DNA from: Bacteroidales bacterium
GTDB taxonomy: Bacteria > Bacteroidota > Bacteroidia > Bacteroidales > UBA12077
Assembly: GCA_021108325.1 (NCBI GenBank)
Contig: JAIORB010000150.1
Coordinates: 1 to 40,014 of the forward strand
Direction of reading: 5' to 3'
DNA: 40,014 nucleotides
The notes under the pieces are model-generated. The model searched no databases, had not been told where the DNA came from, and worked only from the letters and a program-made list of their open reading frames with translations. The stretch's first letter is position 1. Each line of letters opens with the position of its first letter. The position numbers were made by a program, and so were the translations under genes. This document shows, piece after piece, positions 1 to 9,517 of this stretch.

Positions 1-746
1 GTACCATCAACCATTGGTGTTCCATCAGCATAATGGGTTGTTTTCAGGTTTTCGGCCATCCAGTATTGCTCTCCTATTTGTACCATTTTGTATACATTGC
101 CATCGTAATCTGTTAAAAGCGTATCAATTATGGTTATTAAATCTTCTTTAATCAATTCCGATGAACCGTAATCGTTAGTAACAGTTAATGCAACATCAAA
201 TATTCCTGCTATGATATATGTATGAACAGGGTTTTGTTCTGTACTTTGCTGGCCATCGCCAAAATTCCACAACCAACTCACTGAGGCACAGGCAGAAGTA
301 TCGGTAAATTGTATTGCGCCACCTAAAAGTATACTTGTTGTATCGTATGTAAAATAAGCCTTCGGAAGAGATCCATTCAAAGTTTTGGTTGTTTCTACTG
401 TTGTTGAAGCACCGCTATTATCGGTTGCAACAGCCTTAAATGTATACTCACCCGGGGTTACATCGGCTGTTAACCATTCGTATTTATATGGTTTTGAAGT
501 TTTTGTTGCTACCAGGGTTTCATTAAGATAGATAAGAACATCTATAATTTCACCATCAGGATCACTTCCATTTACCGTAACTATTACTGTATCGCCTTGC
601 ATAATACCTGCCCCAACATTACCAGAAGAATCAAAATAAATACTAATTGTCGGAAGTTTGTTTTCTTCTTCGCAACCAATGCTTAATATTAAAACAAACG
701 CTATTAATGCATAAATTGCTGTTTTTAAAATGTTTGTTGTTTTCAT
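1..746 (-). CDS. Lipoprotein with Ig-like, PKD and FISUMP domains (3' end outside window)
   Basis: The reading frame opens at ATG 744-746 on the minus strand and runs off the left edge, giving 248 residues of an incomplete protein. The N-terminus is a lipoprotein-type signal: a short basic start, a hydrophobic stretch ([12 protein letters not shown]) and Cys25 followed by acidic residues; Ser at -3 is slightly atypical for a lipobox. About residues 30-115 form an Ig-like beta domain ([19 protein letters not shown]). About 118-200 is a PKD domain, recognisable from SWLWNFGDG and the following NPVHTY. The last visible stretch ([18 protein letters not shown]) is the start of a Fibrobacter succinogenes major paralogous (FISUMP) domain. 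Such proteins are exported surface lipoproteins of unknown role. It lies 204 bp downstream of the fibronectin-repeat gene on the same strand, across a repeat element, so co-transcription is possible but not shown. Confidence 0.85.
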   Translation of the reverse strand, partial: MKTTNILKTAIYALIAFVLILSIGCEEENKLPTISIYFDSSGNVGAGIMQGDTVIVTVNGSDPDGEIIDVLIYLNETLVATKTSKPYKYEWLTADVTPGEYTFKAVATDNSGASTTVETTKTLNGSLPKAYFTYDTTSILLGGAIQFTDTSACASVSWLWNFGDGQQSTEQNPVHTYIIAGIFDVALTVTNDYGSSELIKEDLITIIDTLLTDYDGNVYKMVQIGEQYWMAENLKTTHYADGTPMVDG

Positions 747-760
747 ATTTTTTTATTTTT

Positions 761-884
761 TATAACCACGGAAATCACTGAGTCTCGATAGCCATCGGGA
801 TTCACAGAGGACACAGAGTAATTCTCCTGTTCTCCGTGTATGCTCTGTGTACCCTGACTGCCGTCAGGCAGGTCTGTGGTTATA
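761..884. repeat. 124-bp hairpin-type interspersed element with 9-bp inverted ends
   Basis: The gap between the two left-most genes is filled by a sequence ending in perfect 9-bp inverted repeats (TATAACCAC at 761-769, GTGGTTATA at 876-884). A second inverted pair, ACACAGAG (811-818) and CTCTGTGT (843-850), lies inside. The element also holds a degenerate CCCGAT/ATCGGG palindrome (783-800) and a CTGCCGTCAGGCAGG palindrome (858-872), both of which recur elsewhere in the window. There is no open reading frame. It looks like a non-autonomous hairpin element; whether it is mobile is inference. Confidence 0.6.
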
Positions 885-950
885 TTTCATTTTTAATTCT
901 TTTAATTAACTCCCTATTTAACTAATAAACCATTTTACTCTTAAACCAAA

Positions 951-3029
951 TTAATAACTAACTTTAATTATCTTACTCATTTTTGATTCTAACCCGCTAA
1001 CAAAAACGACCTTAATTACATAATAATAAGTATTATTTATAATTAGTTTCTTATCTGTAAACTCATACTCATCTGCCGAAGAATAAAGAACTAATTCTTC
1101 AATCGAGTTCCCCTTATAAATAAGAAATTGCTTAACCCCGGGTTCATCGTATTTCCATTGCAGTTTTAAATACTTTTCCTGACGATCGACTTCATAAGAG
1201 ATTTTCGATACGGCCGGTTTATCCTTGTTTTCGAACTGCTTTATTTTTATAGGTTTTGTCGGTTTCGACTCCAGACCTGTTTCATCAACAGCCAAAATAG
1301 TGTAATCGTAAAATTTACCTGCCGTTGTTGACGTATCTACATACATTTCAATTGAATCGGCAGGGTAAAATATTTCTTTCACTTTCCAGTTTTTCTCTCC
1401 CCCCGCTTTACGATATAATACATGTTTGGTTACATCAATACTTGAACTATTATACCACTTAAGAATAATTCCGGCTTCATTGGTTTCATAAGCATGAAAT
1501 ACAGGAGAAACAGGCGGAATTTTATCGGGCCTTTTCATTTCTAAAATATCAGAAAATTCACTCGGGTTGAAATGTTGATCGACAGCCTGAATTTTATAAT
1601 ATATTTTTCGTGTTAATGTATTGATATTTATGGTATCGGTAAAAACAGTATCCTCAACCGGATCAACTGTTATTTGTGCAAATTCAGAGTTCAAGAAGTT
1701 TGACCTGAAAACCCGGTATCCCAGTAAATCAAGGTCAGTATTATTATCCCAGATTAACCGAACAATTCCAAGCGTATCAACATTACCACCCAAGCCAACC
1801 GGTTTTACAGGCGGTATACTATCAATTATTTGTACCATGTATGGATATGACTGGTAATAATGTCCGTAATGATCTTTTGCCAATATTTTATAATAGTTAT
1901 ACGAATACGGTGGTTCATCAGCAAATTTTCGCTCATACGGTGGTATCAGTTTTTTATTAATTGTATCAAAAGGGCCTTTATCATTAATGGATCTTAATAT
2001 TTCAAATCCCTTGATTCTTGAATTTAATGAATCAGGAAATTCCCATTCAATTGTTGCATACTTATTAGAAAATACACCCACGTTACGAATTGCAGGATTT
2101 ACAGGCAATCGTTTATAGCCGAAACCTGAAATTGTATCAGATGCAGGGGAGATTTCTCCGAAAGAGGTAATACCTTTTATCCTGTAAAAATACTCTTTGT
2201 CATTTTCAGGAAGAGAATCAATAATAAACATACGCTCAGGTGTTTCATACGCACTTTTGGTAGTATTTATCAAAGGGTCATCCGAGATTGGTTTAAATGT
2301 TTTTCCGTTATCATCAGAACGTTCAACTTTGTAAGCTATAAACACATTCTGGAAAAACTGGTGATTCCAGCTAATCATAGCAGAGCCATCATTAAAATCG
2401 CCTCTTACGTTAATTGGTTTTGGCAGTGGTTTGTAATCATCAACACCTACATAAACATACCCTGTATCGATATGCATTTTTTCTTCAGGAACCATTGATA
2501 CAATAATATACAGGTATTTTTCGCCCTCCTTAACATTTTTGTCAGTAAAAGATAAACCCGATAATCTGGCCGTTGTTGGTGAAAAATCGGCTGCCAGCAA
2601 AGCAAAAGAATACTTCGACTCTAATTCACGCGATTTATTAATTACCTCCATTATGTCTGCACCTGCTATACCATGAGTCAATTCAAATGATTCACCATAG
2701 ATTGCCTGTGCTGCAATAGCAACATAATCATCAGTTTCAGCATAGGGTTCCCAAAAGCTTAATGGTTCAGGTTTAAAAATATCATTGGAAGGACTAACAG
2801 AATCAGGATTTTCTAACAGTTCACCATCCCGCATTAATGTATAACGCTCAATTCTGTAACCATACTCATTCAGGAAATGCCATGCAACAGGTTTATTAGG
2901 GGCCCAGCGTAATTTAATTGAGTCTTTATAAGGCCTTGCAATAACCCTTATTTTTGCCTCGTCCTGGGCAAAACCCACCGAAGAAATAATTAATAATAAA
3001 AGGATAGTTATATATAGTGTTTTTTTCAT
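951..3029 (-). CDS. Secreted protein of about six fibronectin type III domains
   Basis: 692 residues starting at ATG 3027-3029. A clear Sec signal peptide (MKKTLYITILLLLIISSVGFAQ) is followed by a string of fibronectin type III-like modules at roughly residues 25-120, 205-303, 310-405, 408-500, 503-598 and 606-692. Each shows the family pattern of a Trp in strand B (IKLRWAP, AMISWNH, ATIEWEF, VRLIWDN, IILKWYN, LKLQWKY), a YRVxRS-like strand and a closing YYYKI/YFYRI strand. There is no membrane anchor, lipobox or obvious T9SS sorting domain at the C-terminus, so the protein is probably periplasmic or surface-bound through a partner. The start lies 19 bp after the stop of the 1524-residue gene, which strongly suggests one operon. 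The specific function is not recognised; FN3 arrays usually act as protein- or glycan-binding spacers. Confidence 0.85.
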   Translation of the reverse strand: MKKTLYITILLLLIISSVGFAQDEAKIRVIARPYKDSIKLRWAPNKPVAWHFLNEYGYRIERYTLMRDGELLENPDSVSPSNDIFKPEPLSFWEPYAETDDYVAIAAQAIYGESFELTHGIAGADIMEVINKSRELESKYSFALLAADFSPTTARLSGLSFTDKNVKEGEKYLYIIVSMVPEEKMHIDTGYVYVGVDDYKPLPKPINVRGDFNDGSAMISWNHQFFQNVFIAYKVERSDDNGKTFKPISDDPLINTTKSAYETPERMFIIDSLPENDKEYFYRIKGITSFGEISPASDTISGFGYKRLPVNPAIRNVGVFSNKYATIEWEFPDSLNSRIKGFEILRSINDKGPFDTINKKLIPPYERKFADEPPYSYNYYKILAKDHYGHYYQSYPYMVQIIDSIPPVKPVGLGGNVDTLGIVRLIWDNNTDLDLLGYRVFRSNFLNSEFAQITVDPVEDTVFTDTININTLTRKIYYKIQAVDQHFNPSEFSDILEMKRPDKIPPVSPVFHAYETNEAGIILKWYNSSSIDVTKHVLYRKAGGEKNWKVKEIFYPADSIEMYVDTSTTAGKFYDYTILAVDETGLESKPTKPIKIKQFENKDKPAVSKISYEVDRQEKYLKLQWKYDEPGVKQFLIYKGNSIEELVLYSSADEYEFTDKKLIINNTYYYVIKVVFVSGLESKMSKIIKVSY

Positions 3030-3048
3030 AAGATAGTATTCTTCTTAA

Positions 3049-6000
3049 TTATAATATATTCTTAATGTTAACCTTATACGTAGTAGTAACTTCGTTTCTA
3101 CCAGGAATTGTATATTTTATGTTAAATGGATAAGTACCTGATTTTACTATTGGGAACGTAGTGTTCATCAATGTTTGATACCATGTCTTTCTGCTTCCCT
3201 TACTCCATTGATATGCAGCCACGTTTTGCAATTCAAGGAAATCGTTTGCATAGAACCAGATCAGGTTATAAACAAAAGCACCTTCAGTTGCTGTACCAAG
3301 CGAATATCCACCATCAATTTCACTTTTTGTTAAAGTTTTATTAAAAGGAATTTGCCTGATATAAAGGGCTTTTACAGGAGGATAACCAATATCAAAATCA
3401 GGATTTCTCCACGTAATTTTTAAAGTAGATTGCAATGTATAAGGATCATAAACCAAACTCTTAATTGTATTCTTATAATAATTATCTGATAATACAGCTT
3501 CGAACTGAATTAACGGGGTAATTTCCGTAGTCCAGTGTGTTTCATATTTTTCAAATAATTCCTTACCAAATATGGTAACACCTAGCTCATGAACATCGGA
3601 ATGAATATTTCTCCTGAATCCTGTTGATATGAACATATCGTCAAGTTTTTCTTTTAATGTTGCATAGTAACTTGTCCTGAAATGAGATGTAAAAATTGAT
3701 TTTTCTTTTAAGTTTTTAATATCACCTTCGGCTTCTTGTGTACTAATTGTTATATCCTGGCCCTGCCCCCGCTCTCCGAGATCTACCATTTGTTCACTCA
3801 ACGTAACATTCTGATCTACTGCATCCTGTTGCACCGGAAGGTTAACAATATCAAATTGATAAATAGAATTTAATAATATTCCGGAAGGAATACTATATTC
3901 AATTTCATTGTTTTGTTTGTAAACAAAATCAAATAAATACGCGGTACCATTGGCCACTGTATATCTTCCTTTTTGTATAAAATCAGGGTTCGATTCAAAT
4001 AAATAATCCTGCCCTTGTTTTAATTGAACATATCCTTTTGCATACTCATCATGATAAAAATTATAATGACTTAATATTGGATAACAATATTTTACATTAT
4101 GTAAAGGAATATAATCAGGAGCTTTACCAGTAGTAAATGAAACTTCCATTGATTCTATTATTACTTTGTCATCCACTTTTACCGGTTTCCAAATACTTCG
4201 GTCACGTTCTTCGAAACTTATTTGAGCAATTGCTTTAATATTTGATTCCCCGGGTAAAATATCAACTGGTTGCAATGCTACAACGGTATGATCAGCATTC
4301 CATTTGTATCCAGCCTCAAATTCCTGATTGTCTTTAAGCACTTTAAAATGATCCAATTTAATTCTAAATGCTTTTCGTTCGCCATCCAGGTCAACCATTT
4401 CAAAGATTTTATCAATCTCCATATTAAACACTGCCTGTGGAGAATTAAATACATCCACATCAGCTTTACCATTTGCAGGGGTCAAATCAGCAATGACCTC
4501 TATTCCTTCCAGAACACTTCCTTCGGCAACAATTTCACACTCTTCGCCAATTGTTACTTCAAATTTACAATCACCTTTAATCATACCCCCGAGTAAACTA
4601 TAGTAACCACCAACAATACCTCTCATCCAGAATGGATTTGGTAATTTTGCCTGCAGAACCGCTGCCATTCCCAAGTCAATGATTTCATATTCTTTACTTT
4701 TGCCAAACACTTTCACTTTGATTCCTATTTTACCGGAAAAATAAGCAAACGATTGCCCGTTGGCATACCATCCGTTAATACCCAGTTCTTCGCTACTGCC
4801 TTTACAATGAACATCGCCATAATCTTTCAACATAATATCAAAACCAATACCAGCAGTAAATCGTGCATAAAAGATTAAAAATGTTAAATCCCCTGTATCC
4901 ATGGTGATTCTGGCACCAAACGCGATCCCACGACCTGATGCCAATTCATTTTCATCGCCCATATAATCAAGGTCAATACCGCCTAATATTCTCGAAACTT
5001 CAGCAGGCGGAGGAGGGCTTCCCGGAATATGATCCCCTACCATAAAGTAACTCTCTAATTTAAGTATGCCCAGCACTTCTAATCCAACCGGATTGTCTGG
5101 AGAACCTATATGTATATACCATTCGCCCGGAGAAAAATGGAAAACTGATTCGCCTGCCAAATTATTGGGGCCTACACCTTTAATTATTCCTGCAGCAACA
5201 TTCACATAAACTTTCATATTAGCATGCAATGTTTTTTCAGGAAAGTTCATATTAATTCTAATGTTCGCCGATAAGGAAGCTGCAGTATTTACTTCAGGAT
5301 CTTTACCGCCTTTCATTTCATCAATCTGGTTTTTGAGCTCAACAAGTCTTTGTGTAGGACCCGGTAACTGTGGTGTTATGAAACATGCATTCCCCTGAAA
5401 ATCTATCGTTCTTATCCCACCTCCATGGTTAAATACAATTTCAAGTGTAGCATCTCCATTAAACACTGTTTCGGCACTATTCAGGATTAATCCTACAGAA
5501 GCTTTAATGCCAATCAATATCTCTCTATCTGGCCTATATATAATACCAGATTGCGTTCTCCCAATTGTTCCTCCAAATTCTTCTCCAAAGTCAAGCTGCC
5601 GCATATGGTGAAATACACCACCCCCAAACTTATTCAAAGCAAATGCTCCCAGTGGAATACCCTTTTTAAATGTTGCCATTGCATCTGCATACCAGTATCT
5701 GTATCCATCGACTTTACCAAATAAGGCCATACCTTCAATCGTAACCATATTAATGATCTCGATTGTTGCTGTCCCTTTAAATCCATCACCGTAATATTGA
5801 TTATTTTTGAAAAACTCAAGACTCCCCTTTACTTTATATGCTCCACCATTAATATCTACAGCTATTTTTGTTAATTCTAAATAGCTGTATTTCCATGATT
5901 GAACCCCACTTGATTCGCCCATTTCTCCAACTATCATAAGTCCACAGTCAGCACCAAATCCACCGTCACCTTCACCAACAAGATTTAGAATAAGATTAAA

Positions 6001-7623
6001 GCTAATCCCAATTTTGGTATCAGACACCGATGTCATTCCGATATTCTCGATACTTACAGGAAAATTTCCGGTTTTTTGCTGCACTAGTTCCGATCCAAAA
6101 GAAAACACACCAACTTTTACATAAGGTTTTGTTGATGCAATTTCCAATGCTTCAAATGTTATATCGGCAAGTTCGACACCTCCATCAGAAAGGCTAATGC
6201 TTGCATCTCCATTTAAAACTGCTCTGGGCTTAAACTTGCTATCTTCAACTTTTACCTCTATAAATGAAGTTTGGGCTAAATTTACATCTGCTGCCCATAT
6301 ATCCATCTTCACATCCTGGGTAGTTGAAATTGTGAATGCGTATTCACCGCCCATATCAATTAAAGCTGTATATTCCAGAGGATTATCTTTTGATAATATT
6401 GGAATAACAACTTTCCCTGCAAAACCGGCTTTTGTTAATTGATTTGCTGTTAACTCAACGCCAATTTTATCAAGGGAGAATGCCCAGTTCCCCATTTTTC
6501 CTTTTTCGAGTGATATAATATTTTCTGCTATGAGTTTCCCTGAAAATCCTTGATCATCAATTATTAAATCATAAGCATTAAAGCTGGTTCGTACGCCATC
6601 TGTTCCAAATTCTTCCGGCAATCTCACTGCCGCATGTCTTAGGTAAAACCCTCTCCATAATTTTCGATTTCCTTCCAGAAAATATGTTGATGTATAGCCT
6701 TCAGGAAATCTCATTCCGGCAAAATTATTATGATCACTGAAATCAAGTACAGCATCTTCAACTAAAAACCCTACACCTTCAACACCTGTAACCTGAAAAG
6801 CCGGCAGACTTAAACTTACAATTAAGTCGTTCCAATCTGTCATTTCAGCAGTAAAGCTGCTTGTTACTTTTTGCCCTTTAATGATTTTACCTTTTGCATC
6901 TTCCGGAACGATCAAATCTTCAGAAAAAATAATATCTGCTGAGATTCCCATTCGTTTAAAACCATAGCAATCCCAAACAACATAGGTTTGTTCATCAGCC
7001 TTTATTACTAAGTCAATTCCATCACCAAAATTTAAAGGAACAGGAGTTACTAATTCCAGGTAAACTTCTCCTTCAAGTCCACCACCAAAAGAAAAAGGAA
7101 TATTTCTTCCTCTAAAAGCAAGTTTGCACTTAGGTGTTTCAAGTGACATAAATGCATTAAAATATGCACCTTCAGGCCTAAAGCTAACTTCCTCTATAAG
7201 AATAATATACTCCAACCCTCCAAGTTCAGTTTTTATACCTACGGGTAAACTAATAATTGCAGCGGAATCAAGCTTGTCGACAAATCGATTTTCACTCTCA
7301 ACCAGTTCTAATAATTGATTTGCTTTATCAATATAATAAGCTGCGGAATCTTCTGATATTTCATATTCAGATTCAAAGTCTATTGTACTCGAATTACGAA
7401 AACTCTCATTAGCTCTAATTTCACTTTTTGAAAAATCAAATTGCCGGGTTTGGTTTATAAAATATCTATCTGTTGAAGTTTTTGAACTATTATTGAAAGA
7501 TTCTACACTCGATTTAATATCAGAGTTTTCTGTATTAGATAAATTATCTGGATTAGCTAAAAGATGATTATTAAAGAATAAAAAATAACCAACCAATGCT
7601 ATAAAGCATAGTGCATTTTTCAT
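3049..7623 (-). CDS. Very large secreted beta-rich protein, function unknown
   Basis: 1524 residues from ATG 7621-7623. The frame is also open to a TTG six codons upstream, but the ATG places a normal signal peptide at the very N-terminus (MKNALCFIALVGYFLFF, then NNHLLANP), so I prefer it. After a Ser/Asn-rich linker (to about 75) the bulk is alternating short beta strands rich in Gly, Asp and aromatic residues, as in repetitive beta-sheet surface or periplasmic proteins. Around residues 1060-1190 there is an SbsA-like Ig domain (begins near LTPANGKADVDVF, ends EVSFTTGKAPDYIP). There is no transmembrane helix after the signal, no lipobox and no evident T9SS C-terminal signal. I do not recognise a named family. 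It is first in a tight run with the FN3 protein, so the two may form one extracytoplasmic assembly; that is inference. Confidence 0.8.
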   Translation of the reverse strand: MKNALCFIALVGYFLFFNNHLLANPDNLSNTENSDIKSSVESFNNSSKTSTDRYFINQTRQFDFSKSEIRANESFRNSSTIDFESEYEISEDSAAYYIDKANQLLELVESENRFVDKLDSAAIISLPVGIKTELGGLEYIILIEEVSFRPEGAYFNAFMSLETPKCKLAFRGRNIPFSFGGGLEGEVYLELVTPVPLNFGDGIDLVIKADEQTYVVWDCYGFKRMGISADIIFSEDLIVPEDAKGKIIKGQKVTSSFTAEMTDWNDLIVSLSLPAFQVTGVEGVGFLVEDAVLDFSDHNNFAGMRFPEGYTSTYFLEGNRKLWRGFYLRHAAVRLPEEFGTDGVRTSFNAYDLIIDDQGFSGKLIAENIISLEKGKMGNWAFSLDKIGVELTANQLTKAGFAGKVVIPILSKDNPLEYTALIDMGGEYAFTISTTQDVKMDIWAADVNLAQTSFIEVKVEDSKFKPRAVLNGDASISLSDGGVELADITFEALEIASTKPYVKVGVFSFGSELVQQKTGNFPVSIENIGMTSVSDTKIGISFNLILNLVGEGDGGFGADCGLMIVGEMGESSGVQSWKYSYLELTKIAVDINGGAYKVKGSLEFFKNNQYYGDGFKGTATIEIINMVTIEGMALFGKVDGYRYWYADAMATFKKGIPLGAFALNKFGGGVFHHMRQLDFGEEFGGTIGRTQSGIIYRPDREILIGIKASVGLILNSAETVFNGDATLEIVFNHGGGIRTIDFQGNACFITPQLPGPTQRLVELKNQIDEMKGGKDPEVNTAASLSANIRINMNFPEKTLHANMKVYVNVAAGIIKGVGPNNLAGESVFHFSPGEWYIHIGSPDNPVGLEVLGILKLESYFMVGDHIPGSPPPPAEVSRILGGIDLDYMGDENELASGRGIAFGARITMDTGDLTFLIFYARFTAGIGFDIMLKDYGDVHCKGSSEELGINGWYANGQSFAYFSGKIGIKVKVFGKSKEYEIIDLGMAAVLQAKLPNPFWMRGIVGGYYSLLGGMIKGDCKFEVTIGEECEIVAEGSVLEGIEVIADLTPANGKADVDVFNSPQAVFNMEIDKIFEMVDLDGERKAFRIKLDHFKVLKDNQEFEAGYKWNADHTVVALQPVDILPGESNIKAIAQISFEERDRSIWKPVKVDDKVIIESMEVSFTTGKAPDYIPLHNVKYCYPILSHYNFYHDEYAKGYVQLKQGQDYLFESNPDFIQKGRYTVANGTAYLFDFVYKQNNEIEYSIPSGILLNSIYQFDIVNLPVQQDAVDQNVTLSEQMVDLGERGQGQDITISTQEAEGDIKNLKEKSIFTSHFRTSYYATLKEKLDDMFISTGFRRNIHSDVHELGVTIFGKELFEKYETHWTTEITPLIQFEAVLSDNYYKNTIKSLVYDPYTLQSTLKITWRNPDFDIGYPPVKALYIRQIPFNKTLTKSEIDGGYSLGTATEGAFVYNLIWFYANDFLELQNVAAYQWSKGSRKTWYQTLMNTTFPIVKSGTYPFNIKYTIPGRNEVTTTYKVNIKNIL

Positions 7624-8057
7624 TAAAGGTAATTTTCTCAATTATTATATTTACTATTTTGCTGTAAATTAGCAAAATAAAAACGAAAGTAGTTATAATA
7701 CCAATAGCTGGAATCGCTAATATTGTGTTGTAAAACACATTTAAAAACGAAACATTTTAATTTAACTTACTGATATTCAATTTAAACAAAAAGAATAGAT
7801 TTGTATCCCGCTAAATATCGAGTTTTGTCGAATATTGTAGTTTTCATAATTTAACAAAAAGGATTAAAAAATCGAAAAACATTATGTATAATTTAGAAAT
7901 AGTCTAATTAAGAATTTGTGTAGTATTAGGATTTTTACTTGCATTCATTTTATCCTTGTTATTTATAATCATCCTAGATTCCGGATCTTCGTTACACCAC
8001 ATCCGAAATGACATCCTTTTTTCGCCATATATTTTAATTCTTAATCCTCACTACTTA
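7624..8057. other. 434-bp gap: leader of the large gene plus repeat fragments
   Basis: No convincing coding region. The right half carries a repeat-like stretch (see 7971-8016) and the left end is the A/T-rich leader of the 1524-residue gene. An 8-bp inverted repeat, ATTTTGCT (7656-7663) and AGCAAAAT (7671-7678), lies 33-55 bp before the preferred ATG and could be an operator or a weak terminator for the gene upstream. The remaining A/T-rich DNA shows nothing I can name. Confidence 0.5.
7971..8016. repeat. Fragment of a short imperfect-palindrome interspersed repeat
   Basis: The stretch has imperfect dyad symmetry: TTCCGGAT on the left is mirrored by ATCCGAA on the right, with ends reading GATTCC and GAAATGAC. 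Read on the minus strand it begins GTCATTTCGGAT and ends GAATCTAG. To my knowledge this layout is typical of interspersed repeats in Bacteroidota intergenic DNA. There is no second copy in this window, so the call rests on its form only. Confidence 0.35.
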
Positions 8058-9005
8058 TTAATAACTATTTTTAATAATCACATAATTATCTGCATGTTCA
8101 GAAAACCATTCACGTATAATTTTTAAAGCTCCTTCATAATCATCTACAATCAAATCTCCTGTTGAATCAACCTCCAAAGGAAAATCTTTAATAATTGGCG
8201 CTAAAAATTCCATTACACGGTAACCACAAGCAATTCGTTGAGGATTTTCAGGATTAGCTGAATAACAATTTTTGGTTTCATCTTGCAATATTTCTACTAG
8301 ATAATCAATCGCTTTATGACACCTGATATAAACCAAATCTGGTACTAATTCATAAATAACATCATCGTTCACAGCTTGTTTTTTTACTAAGTCAACACAA
8401 AAATTAATTTCCTCTTCAACGCCCAACCGTGCTAATGCAAGATGCGTAGCCCATACTACCTTACTTGAACGGTAATTGCCATTTCTTAAGTTATTCATTA
8501 GATATTCAATTTGATCATTTAATCCGGCAAATGCCACAAGCTTTATTATTCTATCGAGATACGAACTCTGTTTATGCATTATAATCCTTAAACTATCTTT
8601 CGATGCTTCATTAAAATCCGTGGAATAAAAATTAGTTAACCAACTTGCTGCACTTCCAATATTTCCTGAATCTTCATCTTTTAATGCTTGAACTAAATTG
8701 AACACAGACACATTTCGTAATTCTTTGTCGTTACTTTTATAAGTAGCCTTATAAGTTAAATAATACGCTTTAGAACGAACTTTTGCTAACGTATCAGTAT
8801 AGTATTCGTTTAATAGTTTTAATAACTCTCCGGCATTTTTTTTACTATATAATTCTTTCTCTGGGCTTGCAGAATAAACTTCCTTTCGGACAATATCCAT
8901 GTAATCGTCTAAAAGCTTTCTTACAGAGCTATCATTCTGGGCATTTATAATGTATGCACTAAGCATTAAAAAAAGAGATAATGTAATTTTCTTAATCATA
9001 GACAT
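8058..9005 (-). CDS. Exported helical-repeat (HEAT-like) protein of unknown function
   Basis: 315 residues from ATG 9003-9005; a second in-frame ATG at 8997-8999 would give MIKKITLSLFLMLSAYIINAQ, an equally good or better signal peptide, so the start is uncertain by two codons. The mature part is almost entirely helical: segments such as SAASWLTNFYSTDFNEASKDSL, RIIKLVAFAGLNDQIEYLMNN, SSKVVWATHLALARLGVEEE and VPDLVYIRCHKAIDYLVEIL have the paired-helix character of HEAT/PBS-lyase-like repeats. There is no catalytic motif, lipobox or sorting domain. Such repeats usually form protein-binding scaffolds. It stands alone between a 434-bp gap and the tRNA array. I do not recognise a family more precisely. 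Confidence 0.75.
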   Translation of the reverse strand: MSMIKKITLSLFLMLSAYIINAQNDSSVRKLLDDYMDIVRKEVYSASPEKELYSKKNAGELLKLLNEYYTDTLAKVRSKAYYLTYKATYKSNDKELRNVSVFNLVQALKDEDSGNIGSAASWLTNFYSTDFNEASKDSLRIIMHKQSSYLDRIIKLVAFAGLNDQIEYLMNNLRNGNYRSSKVVWATHLALARLGVEEEINFCVDLVKKQAVNDDVIYELVPDLVYIRCHKAIDYLVEILQDETKNCYSANPENPQRIACGYRVMEFLAPIIKDFPLEVDSTGDLIVDDYEGALKIIREWFSEHADNYVIIKNSY

Positions 9006-9120
9006 AATTAGTTATTTAATTTTCTAAAAAACGAAATTAAATAATTTATTTGATTAAAGAACAATGATTGTACATTTCGTCCTAAAAAAATTAGGGAATC
9101 AACCCAAAAGTCAGGTAAAT

Positions 9121-9153
9121 AAAAAACGGTTGCATTTCATATTCATGCAACCG
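9121..9153 (-). terminator. Rho-independent terminator of the tRNA-Met locus (outermost)
   Basis: Read on the minus strand, a 9-bp perfect stem (CGGTTGCAT pairing with ATGCAACCG, 9-nt loop) is followed directly by a run of six T. It lies about 14 bp beyond the 3' end of the outermost tRNA 3'-half copy (9167). It differs from the terminator inside the 351-bp repeats, so it is probably the terminator of the original, unexpanded tRNA gene (inference). Confidence 0.8.
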
Positions 9154-9166
9154 CTTGCTTTTCAAA

Positions 9167-9223
9167 TAGCGAGAGGCAGAATTGAACCGCCGACCTTCCC
9201 GATAATACATCGGGACGCTCTAA
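9167..9223 (-). pseudogene. tRNA-Met 3'-half fragment with replaced anticodon arm (copy 1, outermost)
   Basis: On the minus strand this contains the D-loop/D-stem end (TTAGAGCG), then the palindrome TCCCGATGTATTATCGGGA (9197-9215) exactly where the intact gene has its 17-nt anticodon arm, then variable loop, T-arm and the 3' acceptor strand to the discriminator A. The 5' acceptor strand and most of the D-arm are absent and replaced by a GIY-YIG gene whose TAG stop (9220-9222) lies in the TTAGAGCG sequence. One T-stem base differs from the intact tRNA (GGCAGAATT versus GGCGGAATT on the plus strand). It cannot make a normal tRNA. Confidence 0.85.
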
Positions 9224-9465
9224 TTCATCATAATAAGAGACTCAATATATTTCCTGCTTTTCTTCTTCTTTATAGCTTTTTCTCGTTTTATTGCTTCAGT
9301 TTTAGTCACATATTGTTCACTATAAACTAATTCCCAAGGGATTCCTGATTTAGTTGAAATTGTTGCTCCTGCATTATGTTTAATGATTCTGGTATTTATA
9401 TTTGCAGTATATTCAATATAGAAACTATCTCTTTTTTTGCTATATATAATGTATACAAAATACAT
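9220..9465 (-). CDS. GIY-YIG nuclease-superfamily protein (copy 1)
   Basis: 81 residues, starting at ATG 9463-9465 and ending with a TAG embedded in the downstream tRNA D-arm sequence. It is a stand-alone GIY-YIG domain of the small UPF0213/YhbQ-like type. The first motif is YFVYII (residues 2-7), the second FYIEYT (15-20), then the Arg/His helix (TRIIKHN), PWELVY, and the KREKAIKK segment carrying the catalytic Glu. The usual Gly of the YIG motif is Glu here, so activity is uncertain, although the Tyr, Arg and Glu residues are kept. The protein sequence is identical to the copy at 9571-9816. It starts about 20 bp after a terminator hairpin with no evident ribosome binding site. The placement inside a repeated tRNA fragment suggests a homing-like or selfish function, which is inference. 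Confidence 0.8.
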   Translation of the reverse strand: MYFVYIIYSKKRDSFYIEYTANINTRIIKHNAGATISTKSGIPWELVYSEQYVTKTEAIKREKAIKKKKSRKYIESLIMMN

Positions 9466-9484
9466 CTAAACTTTTTTATTATCA

Positions 9485-9515
9485 AAAAAGCAAGTCAATT
9501 CGACCTGCTTTATTT
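9485..9515 (-). terminator. Terminator hairpin inside 351-bp unit 1
   Basis: On the minus strand AAGCAGGTC pairs with GACTTGCTT (one G-U pair, short A/T-rich loop), followed by six T. It lies right after the tRNA 3'-half copy 2 and about 20 bp before the GIY-YIG start. Confidence 0.7.
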
Positions 9516-9517
9516 AG

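Noticed and set aside
4270..7318. Several short open frames inside the 1524-residue gene on either strand
   Set aside because: They are in other frames of a long, well-supported coding region and encode low-complexity sequences without recognisable features.
7656..7678. AT-rich inverted repeat as a firm terminator or promoter of the 1524-residue gene
   Set aside because: The stem is short and A/T-rich with no following T run, and the nearest promoter-like word misses the TAnnTTTG spacing by one base, so I mention it only as a possible operator.
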